DNA of 61,671 nt, taken from Rickettsiales bacterium. GTDB lineage: Bacteria > Pseudomonadota > Alphaproteobacteria > Rickettsiales > JALZUV01. The notes under the pieces were generated by a model. The model worked only from the letters and a program-made list of their open reading frames with translations. It ran no database searches and was not told the DNA's origin. Shown here piece after piece: positions 16,498 to 24,689 of this stretch (its first letter is position 1; each line of letters begins with the position of its first letter). The position numbers and the translations under genes are program-made. Location: NCBI GenBank assembly GCA_023301245.1, contig JALZUV010000044.1, positions 1 to 61,671 of the forward strand, in the 5' to 3' direction.

Positions 16498-17109
16498 ATG
16501 AAACTGCCTCCGCATATAAAACTGTTCACTACCAAAACGGTATCCTTTACGGTGTCTAAGGTGCTGGACGCCAAGGAACAAATCGTAGAGGGCGAAGTAT
16601 ACGCCCCTTACGTCATCGACACTCACGGAGATATGATGCTCCCTGAGGACGTGAAGCGCATGTGTCACCTATGGTCATCTCTGCGACAGTCCAATAAAAT
16701 CGACCTCATGCACGATAACTGCCTTGTGGATGCCCATACCGTAGAAAGCTATATCGCCAAGTCACACGACCCAGACTATAGGGAGGGGGCTTGGGTTATG
16801 GCTACTAAAATCAATTGCAGCACCGTATGGGGCCTAATTGAGGCGGGTGTATACAGCGGATATTCCTTTGAAGCCAAGGTTTTCATAGAAGACGCTGAGA
16901 TAGAATACGACCTGATTAAACACCATTTTGGCTTTGTTACAAAAAATGATGGACACGACCATACTTATTTTGTAGAAGTAGATGATATGGGCAAAGTGAT
17001 CGGCGGACGCACGAGTGTAGACGACGACCATTGGCACCCTATCATTGCTGGGACTGCTACGGCCATTGTGGACAAACATTCCCATCGCTTTTTCCTTACA
17101 GACACGTAG
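16498..17109 (+). CDS. XkdF-like prohead protease
   Basis: 203 aa from the ATG at 16498, just after the portal stop. IVEGEVYAPYVIDTHGDMML, then DLMHDNCL, then the GVYSGYSFEAKV block match XkdF-like putative serine peptidases that mature the prohead. The C-terminal part (GHDHTYFVEV, then DDDHWHPI and DKHSHRFFL) is a His-rich add-on seen in some phage head proteins. Order portal-protease-scaffold-capsid supports the role. The catalytic triad is not certain from sequence alone. Confidence 0.65.
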   Translation: MKLPPHIKLFTTKTVSFTVSKVLDAKEQIVEGEVYAPYVIDTHGDMMLPEDVKRMCHLWSSLRQSNKIDLMHDNCLVDAHTVESYIAKSHDPDYREGAWVMATKINCSTVWGLIEAGVYSGYSFEAKVFIEDAEIEYDLIKHHFGFVTKNDGHDHTYFVEVDDMGKVIGGRTSVDDDHWHPIIAGTATAIVDKHSHRFFLTDT

Positions 17110-17121
17110 GGTGGGTAGATT

Positions 17122-18609
17122 ATGAAACTGAAACCTAAAACAGTAACAGCAAACGTAAGGCTTATGCGCAGTCCTGTGCCGTCTCACGTATCTCTTGTAA
17201 ATCATGGAGCCAACCAGCAAGGGTTTAGTGTAATCAAGCACAACGACCTACCTGCGCGGCACAAATCGTCAAAAGTCACGGAGACCAAAATGACAACGAA
17301 TAAAAACATCAAAGGTGGTAACCGTAAGGCCCGCCGTAAGTCGAAGGCTGTGTCTCGCAAGAAAGCAGCCCCAGCGGCGCAGGATACGGCAACGGTCCAA
17401 AAGCTCACATTCAGCAAGAAGCACTTCCCTAAGAAAGCGGACGTGCAAAAGTTCTTGGATGAAAACGAGTACGACCCAGATACGTACACAATCAAGTCCC
17501 AGTCCACGGAATACATTGTTAGTTCCACGGAAGACGAAGCCATCAATGCTACTGACGTTCGCGAAACACCGTCCGACATGAACAAGGGCGTAACAGCGTT
17601 CATCGGCAAAGCGGCGCAAGTAGACGACGAAGACGCCACAAGCGCATCCGACCTAACTAAGGAACTATCCGAAGACGAAGAGGGGGAGGACGAAGAGGAG
17701 GGCGAAGCCGAAGAGGACGAAGCCGAAGACGAAGCCGAAGAGGACGAAGAGGAGGAGGACGAAGAGGACGAAGAGGACGAAGAGGAAGAGGAGGACGAAG
17801 AGGACGAAGAGGACGAAGAGGAAGAGGAGGACGAAGCCGAAGAGGACGACGACGCTGTGAAATCCTCTTGGCCAACCCTGACTAAGTTCATGGACCAAAA
17901 CATTGTCCATAAGGTAGATTGGTACGACACCTACTTCTCTAACGGCAAGTCCATATCTGACGCCATTGAAGACGGCACCCGTTGGGACAGCGCCCCTATG
18001 GGCTACGACATCGTTCTGGCGGGCCTTCAAGCCGCTACGAAAAACGTTCTCGAAGACGAAGACCTCGACATGGCAGCAAAGACTAGTCTTGTTGCGTCTA
18101 TCGGCATGGAATACGCAGACTTCACGACGAAGCTCTACGCAGTCATGTCTGAGATAGTTGCGGACAAAGACGTGCAGAAAGCCGTTGGCCGCAAGATGAC
18201 AAAAGCTGCGAAATCTATCGTAGCTGGTTTCGATGACGACCACTCGCAAACGTTTGCGAAGTCAGACTATAAGAAGCCTAAGAAATCCAAGAAGCCTAAG
18301 GATACAACTAAGGCATCTAAGGAAGACGGTTCACCTTTATCCCTCGACGATATCGTCAAGGCTATCGGTGCAGCCGTTGCACCACTGGCGAAGGACATTT
18401 CTGATTTGCGGAATACGCAAAAGTCCTCCGCCCGTTCTATGTCGAAACGACTATCCATCATGGAGAACCGTTCGCCAAAACGTAAATCGGTAGGAATTGA
18501 AGACGACGACGATCAGTCAGATGTCGAAGATGATGCCGCAGTCGCTAGCGCCAAAAAGGCAGCGGAAGATAATTTCCGATCCTCTATGGGTGTACGTAAG
18601 CGGCATTAA
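17122..18609 (+). CDS. scaffold-like head morphogenesis protein with a long acidic tract
   Basis: 495 aa. The N-terminus has VPSHVSLVNHGANQQGFSVIK, a motif common near the start or end of XkdF/scaffold proteins. A Lys/Arg region (about residues 60-90), a roughly 60-residue Glu/Asp run (about 185-245) and Lys-rich plus coiled regions follow. Alternating charged disordered segments before the capsid gene suggest an internal scaffold. The acidic run holds a 36-bp perfect tandem duplication. Palindrome site 10 is read as SQTFA. A duplicated 44-bp block links it to the gene at 13785. Confidence 0.6.
   Translation: MKLKPKTVTANVRLMRSPVPSHVSLVNHGANQQGFSVIKHNDLPARHKSSKVTETKMTTNKNIKGGNRKARRKSKAVSRKKAAPAAQDTATVQKLTFSKKHFPKKADVQKFLDENEYDPDTYTIKSQSTEYIVSSTEDEAINATDVRETPSDMNKGVTAFIGKAAQVDDEDATSASDLTKELSEDEEGEDEEEGEAEEDEAEDEAEEDEEEEDEEDEEDEEEEEDEEDEEDEEEEEDEAEEDDDAVKSSWPTLTKFMDQNIVHKVDWYDTYFSNGKSISDAIEDGTRWDSAPMGYDIVLAGLQAATKNVLEDEDLDMAAKTSLVASIGMEYADFTTKLYAVMSEIVADKDVQKAVGRKMTKAAKSIVAGFDDDHSQTFAKSDYKKPKKSKKPKDTTKASKEDGSPLSLDDIVKAIGAAVAPLAKDISDLRNTQKSSARSMSKRLSIMENRSPKRKSVGIEDDDDQSDVEDDAAVASAKKAAEDNFRSSMGVRKRH
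17629..17672 (+). repeat. 44-bp repeat shared with 14238-14281
   Basis: Identical to 14238-14281 except for one base (A at 17656 against G at 14265). Both copies encode EDATSASDL-x-KELS. The copies are 3.4 kb apart in different genes. Confidence 0.9.
17758..17829 (+). repeat. 36-bp tandem duplication encoding acidic residues
   Basis: Two perfect copies, 17758-17793 and 17794-17829, inside a longer GAC/GAA/GAG tract (about 17670-17850). Likely unstable in length by slippage. Confidence 0.9.
18246..18257. repeat. dispersed palindrome, site 10
   Basis: Perfect GCAAACGTTTGC in the middle of the scaffold-like gene, read as SQTFA. Flanks CTC and GAAG extend the dyad. Confidence 0.97.
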
Positions 18610-18693
18610 GCAACCGACTAACAACTGTAATCTCTCTGCCCTCGGGCCTGTAATTCAATCAAACAAATTCTTCTGATTTAAAGGAACAATCCA

Positions 18694-19698
18694 ATGAAGA
18701 AAAAAATCAACACATCCGACATGTCCCCTGACGAGCTTTTGCAGAAAGCGGACATGACAATCAACGAGCTGCTAGATACTGGCGGCATGATGGAACCTGA
18801 GATTGCTAACCGCTTCCGTAAGCGCGTTATGGACGAACCTACAATGTTGCAGGAAGTACGCCAATTCTCTATGTCACGTAACGAAGTACGATTGCCGCAC
18901 ATCGCGTCAACAGGCCGTATCCTACGTGCAGCCCGTAACCAGTATTCCTCAGACGATGACACCATCGGACAGGATGAAGGCTTCGGTACTCCAAATCGTG
19001 CGCTTTCGAAGGCTGAGCGGTACACTGTCGAAACTGGTCTGGTCACAGTCCGGTCAAAGGAAGTCATCGCGCAAATCAACCTTACGTACGAAATGCTAGA
19101 AGATGTTATACAAGGTGGGTCTATAGACAGCACACAGTTCGAGAACATCATCCTCGACCTTATGGCTGAGCAATCGGCTCTCGACCTTGAAGAAAAGCTT
19201 ATCCTCGGTGATACGGCGTCTGGTGATGACTTCCTCGCGTTGGAAGACGGCTTGATTAAGCTGTCGACACAGAACGCGGTTAACCACGGCGGTAACGCTG
19301 TGAACCTAACGTTGTTCGGTAACATGCTTAACGGCTTGCCTACCAAGTATCAGCGTAACATCGCTAAGATGAAGTTCTACGTCCATCCTACGGTTGAGCG
19401 TAACTATCGCATGCAGGTTGCAGCACGTCAGACGGGTCTTGGTGATGCCATGACTACAGGCAACGCGCCTGTAACGGTCCTAGGTGTGCCATTGGTCGCA
19501 GCGGCAGCAATGCCAAACGACAAGGCCATCCTGACAGACCCACGTAACATACTTATGGGTGTGCAGCGTGACTTCATGCTGGAGACTGTTCGAGACCCTG
19601 AAAACCGCCTAATCAAGCTGATCTTGACTATGCGTACAGGACAGAACGTCGAAGAGGCGGACCTCATGGTCAAAGCGACAAACATCGCTACTAACTAA
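18694..19698 (+). CDS. major capsid protein (HK97 fold)
   Basis: 334 aa. The sequence has the HK97 coat pattern: a helical N-terminus, RFSMSRNEVRLPHIASTGRI-like strand region (starting near residue 57), a long central helix (IILDLMAEQSALDLEEKLIL), the P-loop/A-domain part PVTVLGVPLVAAAAMP and a C-terminal VQRDFMLETVRDPENRLIKL strand. The gene follows portal, protease and scaffold and has a strong AAAGGAA ribosome-binding site in an 84-bp gap. There is no long removable delta domain, consistent with the separate scaffold-like protein. Confidence 0.85.
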   Translation: MKKKINTSDMSPDELLQKADMTINELLDTGGMMEPEIANRFRKRVMDEPTMLQEVRQFSMSRNEVRLPHIASTGRILRAARNQYSSDDDTIGQDEGFGTPNRALSKAERYTVETGLVTVRSKEVIAQINLTYEMLEDVIQGGSIDSTQFENIILDLMAEQSALDLEEKLILGDTASGDDFLALEDGLIKLSTQNAVNHGGNAVNLTLFGNMLNGLPTKYQRNIAKMKFYVHPTVERNYRMQVAARQTGLGDAMTTGNAPVTVLGVPLVAAAAMPNDKAILTDPRNILMGVQRDFMLETVRDPENRLIKLILTMRTGQNVEEADLMVKATNIATN

Positions 19699-19705
19699 AA
19701 CCTAC

Positions 19706-19731
19706 GGGTGCTGGCTTAACGGCTGGCACCC
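19706..19731 (+). terminator. weak hairpin after the capsid gene
   Basis: GGGTGC (19706-19711) pairs with GCACCC (19726-19731). The following sequence has only a short T stretch, so it would be a weak or partial terminator, perhaps a processing or stability element for the capsid message. Confidence 0.35.
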
Positions 19732-19778
19732 TACATCTTTGTAATCAAGCAACCCCTGTAAAAACTGGAGACACGTTA

Positions 19779-20162
19779 ATGTCCACATCAGATACCGTCA
19801 TCACCGCAACACTCATTCGCGGAAAGACATACCAATACTCACAACTCGCCAAAGTCGGTGAAGAGCAAGAGACCTTCAAGTTCCTTCGCGCTGTGCCGCA
19901 AGAGGTGACAGAAGATATTGCGGAAGCCCTAGAAGATTTGGTCGATATCGTCACCTCTCGGGATGGACGAGAGCGTATTGAGATTGAGCGACAAATCTTT
20001 CGCATCAACTACGAGGCGGACACTTCTGAGCTTAATGTTGGTAAAGCCCGTGAGAGGGCCAAATCTCGCAAACGTTTGCGACTTGTATCAGCCGACGACG
20101 CGGACAGTATTCGCGCGAAGAAAAACAAGCCGTCATCTTCCCGTATTAAGAAGCGGCGGTAA
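19779..20162 (+). CDS. hypothetical head-region protein with basic C-terminus
   Basis: 127 aa. A beta-then-helix N-terminal domain (about residues 1-70) is followed by a strongly basic C-terminus (KSRKRLRLV and SSSRIKKRR). Palindrome site 11 encodes the RKRL. It lies between capsid and head-tail connector, ending at a good terminator, so it is probably a head protein of unknown role. Confidence 0.55.
   Translation: MSTSDTVITATLIRGKTYQYSQLAKVGEEQETFKFLRAVPQEVTEDIAEALEDLVDIVTSRDGRERIEIERQIFRINYEADTSELNVGKARERAKSRKRLRLVSADDADSIRAKKNKPSSSRIKKRR
20068..20079. repeat. dispersed palindrome, site 11
   Basis: Perfect GCAAACGTTTGC in the gene at 19779, read as RKRL within the basic tail. Confidence 0.97.
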
Positions 20163-20174
20163 GCACAACTTACA

Positions 20175-20189
20175 TATACGACGTATATC
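20175..20189. promoter_or_regulatory. 15-bp palindrome before a terminator
   Basis: ATATACGACGTATAT is a perfect dyad around a central base. It sits between a stop codon and the terminator at 20191 and is unrelated in sequence to the dispersed palindrome. Confidence 0.45.
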
Positions 20190-20190
20190 G

Positions 20191-20218
20191 GGTGGGGTTC
20201 GCGCCTCACCCTTTTTTG
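20191..20218 (+). terminator. Rho-independent terminator
   Basis: A stem of about 9 bp (GGGTGGGGT with GCCTCACCC, two G-U pairs) with a TCGC loop is followed by TTTTTT. It separates the capsid segment from the connector and tail genes. Confidence 0.75.
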
Positions 20219-20232
20219 TTTAAGGGAACCCC

Positions 20233-20874
20233 ATGACCGAACATTTACAGCTCTGCACGATAGACGACATCCGAGCACTCACCCAATCGGCTAGCAGATA
20301 CGACGCGTTCTATGAGATGGCACAAATCACAGCTACGCAGATGATTAACAACTACATCCGCCGTAGCCTGTCTTATCAGGTTCACACAGAATTCGCGGGG
20401 ACTGTCACTAGCAACAACAACTCTCCATCAAACGTATGGTTAAAGGGTACGCCAATTGACCTCACACAACCTTTTACCGTCACATACTCAGGCACGGGCA
20501 ACTTCGACGGCGTAGACCCTCTAAGCCACAATAACTGGCATGTGGATGTAAATTCAGGCAAGCTAGAACTATTCATCGGGACTAGACGAGGGGGACGTAC
20601 AGTTATGGTCACCTACACCTCGGGTTATGGGGAGATAATAGACGAGGATACGAACGAAGGCACGGGCGTACTAGACGTACCTAAGTGGATACGCCTCGCA
20701 GCCATAAGCCAAGCCGTCTATATCTACGAAGCTCTTGTGGAGGGTACACTTGGGCAGAACGAAAAACTCCAAGGCGCTGAGAAAATCGCAACACACATGC
20801 TGACTATAGGCACCCTGCAACCTGCTATCAAAGCAACTATGGCTACATTGCGCAAGATAATGGTGGGTAACTAA
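20233..20874 (+). CDS. head-tail connector (gp6-like adaptor)
   Basis: 213 aa. Helical ends (IDDIRALTQSAS; IRLAAISQAVYIYEALVEGT) flank a beta region ending VMVTYTSGYG, the pattern of HK97 gp6-like adaptors that dock under the portal. AAGGGAACCCC precedes the ATG. First gene after the terminator at 20191, in the expected position between capsid and tail. Confidence 0.62.
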   Translation: MTEHLQLCTIDDIRALTQSASRYDAFYEMAQITATQMINNYIRRSLSYQVHTEFAGTVTSNNNSPSNVWLKGTPIDLTQPFTVTYSGTGNFDGVDPLSHNNWHVDVNSGKLELFIGTRRGGRTVMVTYTSGYGEIIDEDTNEGTGVLDVPKWIRLAAISQAVYIYEALVEGTLGQNEKLQGAEKIATHMLTIGTLQPAIKATMATLRKIMVGN

Positions 20875-20875
20875 T

Positions 20876-21535
20876 ATGTCTGTAGTCTTATACGGCGTTG
20901 ACGCTAAGCAATTCAGGTCGGCTATACGTCCCAGCCTCGTTGGCAACATTGCCAAGGTTGAGCCTACGCTAACGGCACGTATAGCGGAAATCTTCGTAGA
21001 GTGGATGACGGGGGTTATAAACGATACCATGGCTTCTACCTCCGTAGACGACGCGAACAACACGATACACAACCAGTTACGCAGGGGCATCCGAGCGGTA
21101 GGTAAGCGCAGCCTACGGACCCTACGCGTAACAACGAGAGTAAAGCCATACCTATACGCAATGGAGTATGGTAAGGACAACGTTACCCCCAAGCGGTCCA
21201 AGTTCTTCACCATACCTATATTCGATGGTCTGCGCGCAGACGGCACACCTAAGTTCCGCAAAGCATCTGCATGGAAACGATATGGCAGCTTCGTCTGGGT
21301 ATCCCCGAAGACGGGTAAGAAATTCCTTGCCTATAAGAGCAAGACGGACGGCGGCTTGAAAATCATATACGCCCTCGTAGCCAAGATAGACATACCCGCC
21401 CGACTAGGCTTGCGTAAGATCGCTTTCCAAAACGAAGGTAGATTGTTTACGGAGATGATGAATACATATATCCGAGTTGCGGCTAACTCAGGCGTCATGG
21501 ACTTCTGGGGCAAGACATCTAGGAGGATAACCTAA
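20876..21535 (+). CDS. neck / head-closure protein, HK97 gp10-like
   Basis: 219 aa, basic. The pattern resembles gp10-like tail-completion proteins: a long N-terminal helix region, YLYAMEYGKDN, then a basic loop and a C-terminal helix (GRLFTEMMNTYIR). It starts one base after the connector stop and overlaps the next gene by one base. The assignment rests mostly on gene order. Confidence 0.5.
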   Translation: MSVVLYGVDAKQFRSAIRPSLVGNIAKVEPTLTARIAEIFVEWMTGVINDTMASTSVDDANNTIHNQLRRGIRAVGKRSLRTLRVTTRVKPYLYAMEYGKDNVTPKRSKFFTIPIFDGLRADGTPKFRKASAWKRYGSFVWVSPKTGKKFLAYKSKTDGGLKIIYALVAKIDIPARLGLRKIAFQNEGRLFTEMMNTYIRVAANSGVMDFWGKTSRRIT

Positions 21536-22041
21536 TGGTAAAATCAATAGTCCCCTTACTGGAAAAGAAAACCAAACGCCAGCGCATAGTAGAAGCTATA
21601 CATGACGCACTAAAAGCGGCGGAGCACAACCCAGACGTAACGACGGGAGACGAGGCGGCGCGGCCCTTGTTTGAGTTCACGGGGTACGGAGATGTAAACG
21701 AATTATTCGGCGAGACCCAAACCCCCTGCTGCGCAGTAGACCAAGGAACCGAGGAAAAATCGGACCTTCTATACCCTAAGATAGAAAAGGTTTTAAGGTT
21801 GTATATCGGATTTATGCTTCATGTACCAAAAGGTGTTGATAGTTACGAATTTTTCAACTACTATCTAGGACGTGTAATAGAGGTATGCGTCAAAGATCAT
21901 ACGTTGGGGGGACTAACCATCGACGTACAAGACGCTGGTAACAGCCCAGAAATAAGTGGACCCACGGACCCAACGCCGCGTGGTGAACTATTTTTGGACG
22001 TAAGATATCGCCACATTAACGGAAACCCATTCAGCGACTAG
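21535..22041 (+). CDS. tail terminator-like protein
   Basis: 168 aa. The N-terminal helix KRQRIVEAIHDALK, then a beta core (VLRLYIGFMLHV) and a C-terminal LFLDVRYRHINGNPF strand are typical of gpU/tail-terminator proteins that cap the tail tube. Its position directly before the tail-tube region supports this. No direct motif proof. Confidence 0.5.
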   Translation: MVKSIVPLLEKKTKRQRIVEAIHDALKAAEHNPDVTTGDEAARPLFEFTGYGDVNELFGETQTPCCAVDQGTEEKSDLLYPKIEKVLRLYIGFMLHVPKGVDSYEFFNYYLGRVIEVCVKDHTLGGLTIDVQDAGNSPEISGPTDPTPRGELFLDVRYRHINGNPFSD

Positions 22042-22052
22042 GAGACAATGAC

Positions 22053-22268
22053 ATGACTGATAAGACCAAAACCAAAATTCGTAAGCGGGGCGGCATAAGT
22101 GATACTGCCGAGACCGTAACTAAGCCAGCAAATATCGACACATCTGGCACGAAGACCACAGTCGATAAAACAAGTAAGCCTACAGAAGCACCAAAACCCA
22201 AGCCCGTACCTAGGGGCGTCGGGGGCAGCTACGTAATCAACTCAAACGGTGATCGGGTTAAGGCCTAA
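22053..22268 (+). CDS. small basic protein, 71 aa
   Basis: Thr/Lys/Pro-rich and probably disordered. Begins with MTDKTKTKIRKRGG, another form of the basic tag. Preceded by GGAGACAATGAC. Lies between tail terminator and tail tube. Function unknown. Confidence 0.55.
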   Translation: MTDKTKTKIRKRGGISDTAETVTKPANIDTSGTKTTVDKTSKPTEAPKPKPVPRGVGGSYVINSNGDRVKA

Positions 22269-22295
22269 TACCACAACAACAAAGGAAACACGATT

Positions 22296-23804
22296 ATGTC
22301 TATCTTGACAGAACGTACGGTGCTTTTTGGTAAAATCGAAAGCACATTCAACGAAGACCCGCAACCGTCAGCGGCCCTCGACGCATTCTTAGCGTCAGAG
22401 GTTGCAGTCACTATGGACGCCAACGTCCTAGAGCGGAACAACTACACGCCGTCACTATCTAACGACGCTATTAAGATTGGTCGTAAACTGGTAGGGTTGT
22501 CGTTCACGCATGAGGTTAAAGCATCTGGTAACATCGCAGTCGCCCCGCGCCTTGGCCGTCTATTCCGCGCTTGCGGTATGAGCCAGACATGGGTTGCCGC
22601 AGGCTCCGACACACAGATCGGAAGTGCTACGCGTAACCCAGCGAATACAAGCTCTGCAACCTTGTCTTTGGCTAAGGACACAGCACCCACAGGCAATTAC
22701 TACCCGTATGTTCTTGAGTATGTGTCGGCCACGGAAGCGGTAGTCACGACCACAGGTAACGATACGACAGTCTTGCGTAACTTAGTTCATGCAGTATCTG
22801 TTACGTCAGCCTCTGGTACAGCCTCCGTAGCTGTAACGGCAGGTGAGCCTACTTATACTCTAGTCGGGCCTTTCGTAGCTGACGACGCAGTATTCGTTAC
22901 TGTGGGTGGTATCCTATTTCAGGTAAATGTGACGGAGGGCAATACAACGCCAACGGCTATAGCTACGGCTATCGCAGACAAGCTAAGTGCTGACGCGCGC
23001 CTTACCGCAAACTCTACCGCAGGTGTTATAGCTGTAACGTTATCCGCAGCGGCTGGCGCACAGACTATAGACACAAACCAAATCACCTTAGGTGCCTCTG
23101 GCGCGCAAGTGACTGTGACGGAAACAGGTTCGCCTGACGTAGCAGACCGATTTGAGGTCGACGTGCTTCGTACTGGCTGGCATTACGACCCTGTGTCCGA
23201 TGGTTTTGAGAGCATGACGTTCTACGTATTCTACGATGGGCTTATGCACAAAATCACAGGGTGCCGTGGTACGTTCTCCGTCAGCGCGGAAAGCGGTAAC
23301 TTTGCTACAGCGTCATTTACCTTCACAGGACAATACTACGACCCAATCGACAAGGCCTTGCCATCGGCAGAACTCGTGCTTGAAGCGTCAGAGCCACAAC
23401 AGGTAGAACTAGCGCAATTCGCTCTAGGCAATTACTCTGCGTGTGCTCAGTCCTTTTCCTTTGATATATCCAACACGGTCACACCGCGTACATGTATCAA
23501 TGCGAAGGATGGTTTCGAAGGCGTCCGTATTACGTCCCGTGCACCTACGGGTGGCGTTAACCCTGAGGCGGTTCTACCGTCCGAGTTCGCTGTATGGCGT
23601 AGCGCGTCCGAAGGGCGTAGCTTGTACTTCGAAGCTCGTGTAGGTACGCAAGCGGGCAACATCATCCAGTTTGAGGCACCAGCCGCGCAGATCAGTGCAG
23701 CGCCTTATGGTGACCGAGACGGTGACCGTACGTACGAACTTAGCCTACGTTTGGCAGGTGCATCGCCCGCAGGTAACGATGAACTACGTATCGTAGCTGC
23801 ATAA
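22296..23804 (+). CDS. major tail tube protein
   Basis: 502 aa, long for a siphovirus tube protein. Residues about 1-125 and 290-480 form the tube-like part (FGKIESTFNEDPQPSAALDA; SFTHEVKASGNIAVAPRLGR). An Ala/Thr/Val-rich insertion of about 150 residues (about 155-290) looks like an added surface Ig-like domain. The sequence after residue 300 (VLRTGWHYDPVSDGFESMTF) fits tube proteins that take purine-rich low-Cys strands. Gene order before the tail chaperones and tape measure supports the call. Confidence 0.75.
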   Translation: MSILTERTVLFGKIESTFNEDPQPSAALDAFLASEVAVTMDANVLERNNYTPSLSNDAIKIGRKLVGLSFTHEVKASGNIAVAPRLGRLFRACGMSQTWVAAGSDTQIGSATRNPANTSSATLSLAKDTAPTGNYYPYVLEYVSATEAVVTTTGNDTTVLRNLVHAVSVTSASGTASVAVTAGEPTYTLVGPFVADDAVFVTVGGILFQVNVTEGNTTPTAIATAIADKLSADARLTANSTAGVIAVTLSAAAGAQTIDTNQITLGASGAQVTVTETGSPDVADRFEVDVLRTGWHYDPVSDGFESMTFYVFYDGLMHKITGCRGTFSVSAESGNFATASFTFTGQYYDPIDKALPSAELVLEASEPQQVELAQFALGNYSACAQSFSFDISNTVTPRTCINAKDGFEGVRITSRAPTGGVNPEAVLPSEFAVWRSASEGRSLYFEARVGTQAGNIIQFEAPAAQISAAPYGDRDGDRTYELSLRLAGASPAGNDELRIVAA

Positions 23805-23820
23805 GTCTCCGCAGGGGGGA

Positions 23821-23859
23821 GGGGGTCCATATGGTAATTCACGTTCCTAATGGACCCCC
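23821..23859 (+). promoter_or_regulatory. hairpin enclosing the start codon of the next gene
   Basis: GGGGGTCCAT (23821-23830) and ATGGACCCCC (23850-23859) form a perfect 10-bp GC-rich stem with a 19-nt loop. The loop begins with the ATG at 23831, and the 5' arm contains the purine-rich ribosome-binding site, so translation could be blocked when folded. Confidence 0.6.
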
Positions 23860-24040
23860 AAAACGCACACAAAAACGTAAAGTTTACCTCGTGGTTTTGC
23901 CCACGGGGTTTTCTAATGAAAGTGGGGAAGAGACAGTCGTTATCGTAGGCGTAAAATTAACTAGACGCGCAGCCGATAAACTTGTAGAAGACGACCCAGC
24001 GTTACGGGTAGACCCGTGGCAAGCAACCAAGGAAACCTAA
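23831..24040 (+). CDS. small hypothetical protein, 69 aa
   Basis: Begins MVIHVPNGPPKRTQKRKVYL. Beta/alpha, basic N-terminal part. The start ATG lies in the loop of the hairpin at 23821-23859. Located between tail tube and tail chaperone, where lambda-like phages may hold small tail assembly genes. Function not recognised. Confidence 0.5.
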   Translation: MVIHVPNGPPKRTQKRKVYLVVLPTGFSNESGEETVVIVGVKLTRRAADKLVEDDPALRVDPWQATKET

Positions 24041-24043
24041 CTC

Positions 24044-24055
24044 GCAAACGTTTGC
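24044..24055. repeat. dispersed palindrome, site 12
   Basis: Perfect GCAAACGTTTGC in the 49-bp gap between the genes at 23831 and 24090. No promoter seen beside it. Confidence 0.97.
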
Positions 24056-24089
24056 GAAGCACATAGCAGAAGCTTAAGGAGCATCAGCA

Positions 24090-24689
24090 ATGGCATTAAC
24101 AGCCCTAAACATGGCAGCTACATTCGAGCTAGCCTCCAAGTCCGACCCAGCATACGACGAAGACATTGCCATCGCCAAAGAGAAAGGCGCGACAATCTTC
24201 ACATGCGGCTACCTACCTAAGGAAGTCTGCGCAGAGCTTTCAGACGACAGCCAATCCGCAACACAACGCATGAACAATGGTATTGAAACCACGTACCATG
24301 CCAAGAATTCTCGTAAAGCATGGAAGGCATTTAGACGTGGCCTTCGCAACGTTCAAAACTTCCCTGACGAAAACGACGTGGAGCAAGTCTTTCAATCAGA
24401 GAACATTGTCATGGGCATTGGCAAAGCGACAAAGGTCGCAGCGATTGCTTACGTTGACAAGTTCCCTATGTCGGTAATCAATGAGATCGGTTCCGAAATC
24501 TTAAAACGCAGCTCACTAACGGATGACGAAAGAAAAAAGTCCGATGGTCTGTTTACGCTGCTCACAGGCACAGAGACATCCAATGCAGCAAGTGCAATGA
24601 CCAGCAAAAATCAGTCAGGGGATGCAGTAAGCCAGCCATCGGATACGACGGACGAGACGCCGACGGAAAACCAAAAGGATACTGGGTAG
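24090..24689 (+). CDS. tail assembly chaperone (gpG-like)
   Basis: 199 aa. Alpha-rich N-terminal domain (about residues 1-150), then a Ser/Thr/Asn-rich linker. It lies between tail tube and tape measure, the place of the G/T chaperones of siphoviruses. Starts after AAGGAG. Near the stop, the -1 frame continues open for 95 codons into the gap before the tape measure, so a longer gpG-T form is predicted. Confidence 0.65.
   Translation: MALTALNMAATFELASKSDPAYDEDIAIAKEKGATIFTCGYLPKEVCAELSDDSQSATQRMNNGIETTYHAKNSRKAWKAFRRGLRNVQNFPDENDVEQVFQSENIVMGIGKATKVAAIAYVDKFPMSVINEIGSEILKRSSLTDDERKKSDGLFTLLTGTETSNAASAMTSKNQSGDAVSQPSDTTDETPTENQKDTG
24671..24677 (+). other. candidate -1 ribosomal frameshift site
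   Basis: C CAA AAG (frame-0 spacing) lies four codons before the stop of the gpG-like gene; G GAA AAC (24665-24671) is adjacent. A more canonical A AAA AAG lies upstream at 24533-24539, but the -1 frame after that gives an unlikely Cys-rich stretch. Either near-stop heptamer would join gpG to the open -1 frame. Confidence 0.4.

Noticed and set aside
17202..17930. 242-codon open frame on the minus strand, Ser-rich
   Set aside because: It is the complement of the Glu/Asp codon repeat (GAC/GAA/GAG) in the scaffold-like gene, which makes long Ser runs; no ribosome-binding site and every neighbour is on the plus strand.
24533..24539. A AAA AAG as the main frameshift site
   Set aside because: A canonical heptamer, but slipping here would replace a natural Ser/Thr linker by an unlikely Cys/His-rich stretch of about 45 residues before the gpT-like part; kept only as an alternative.
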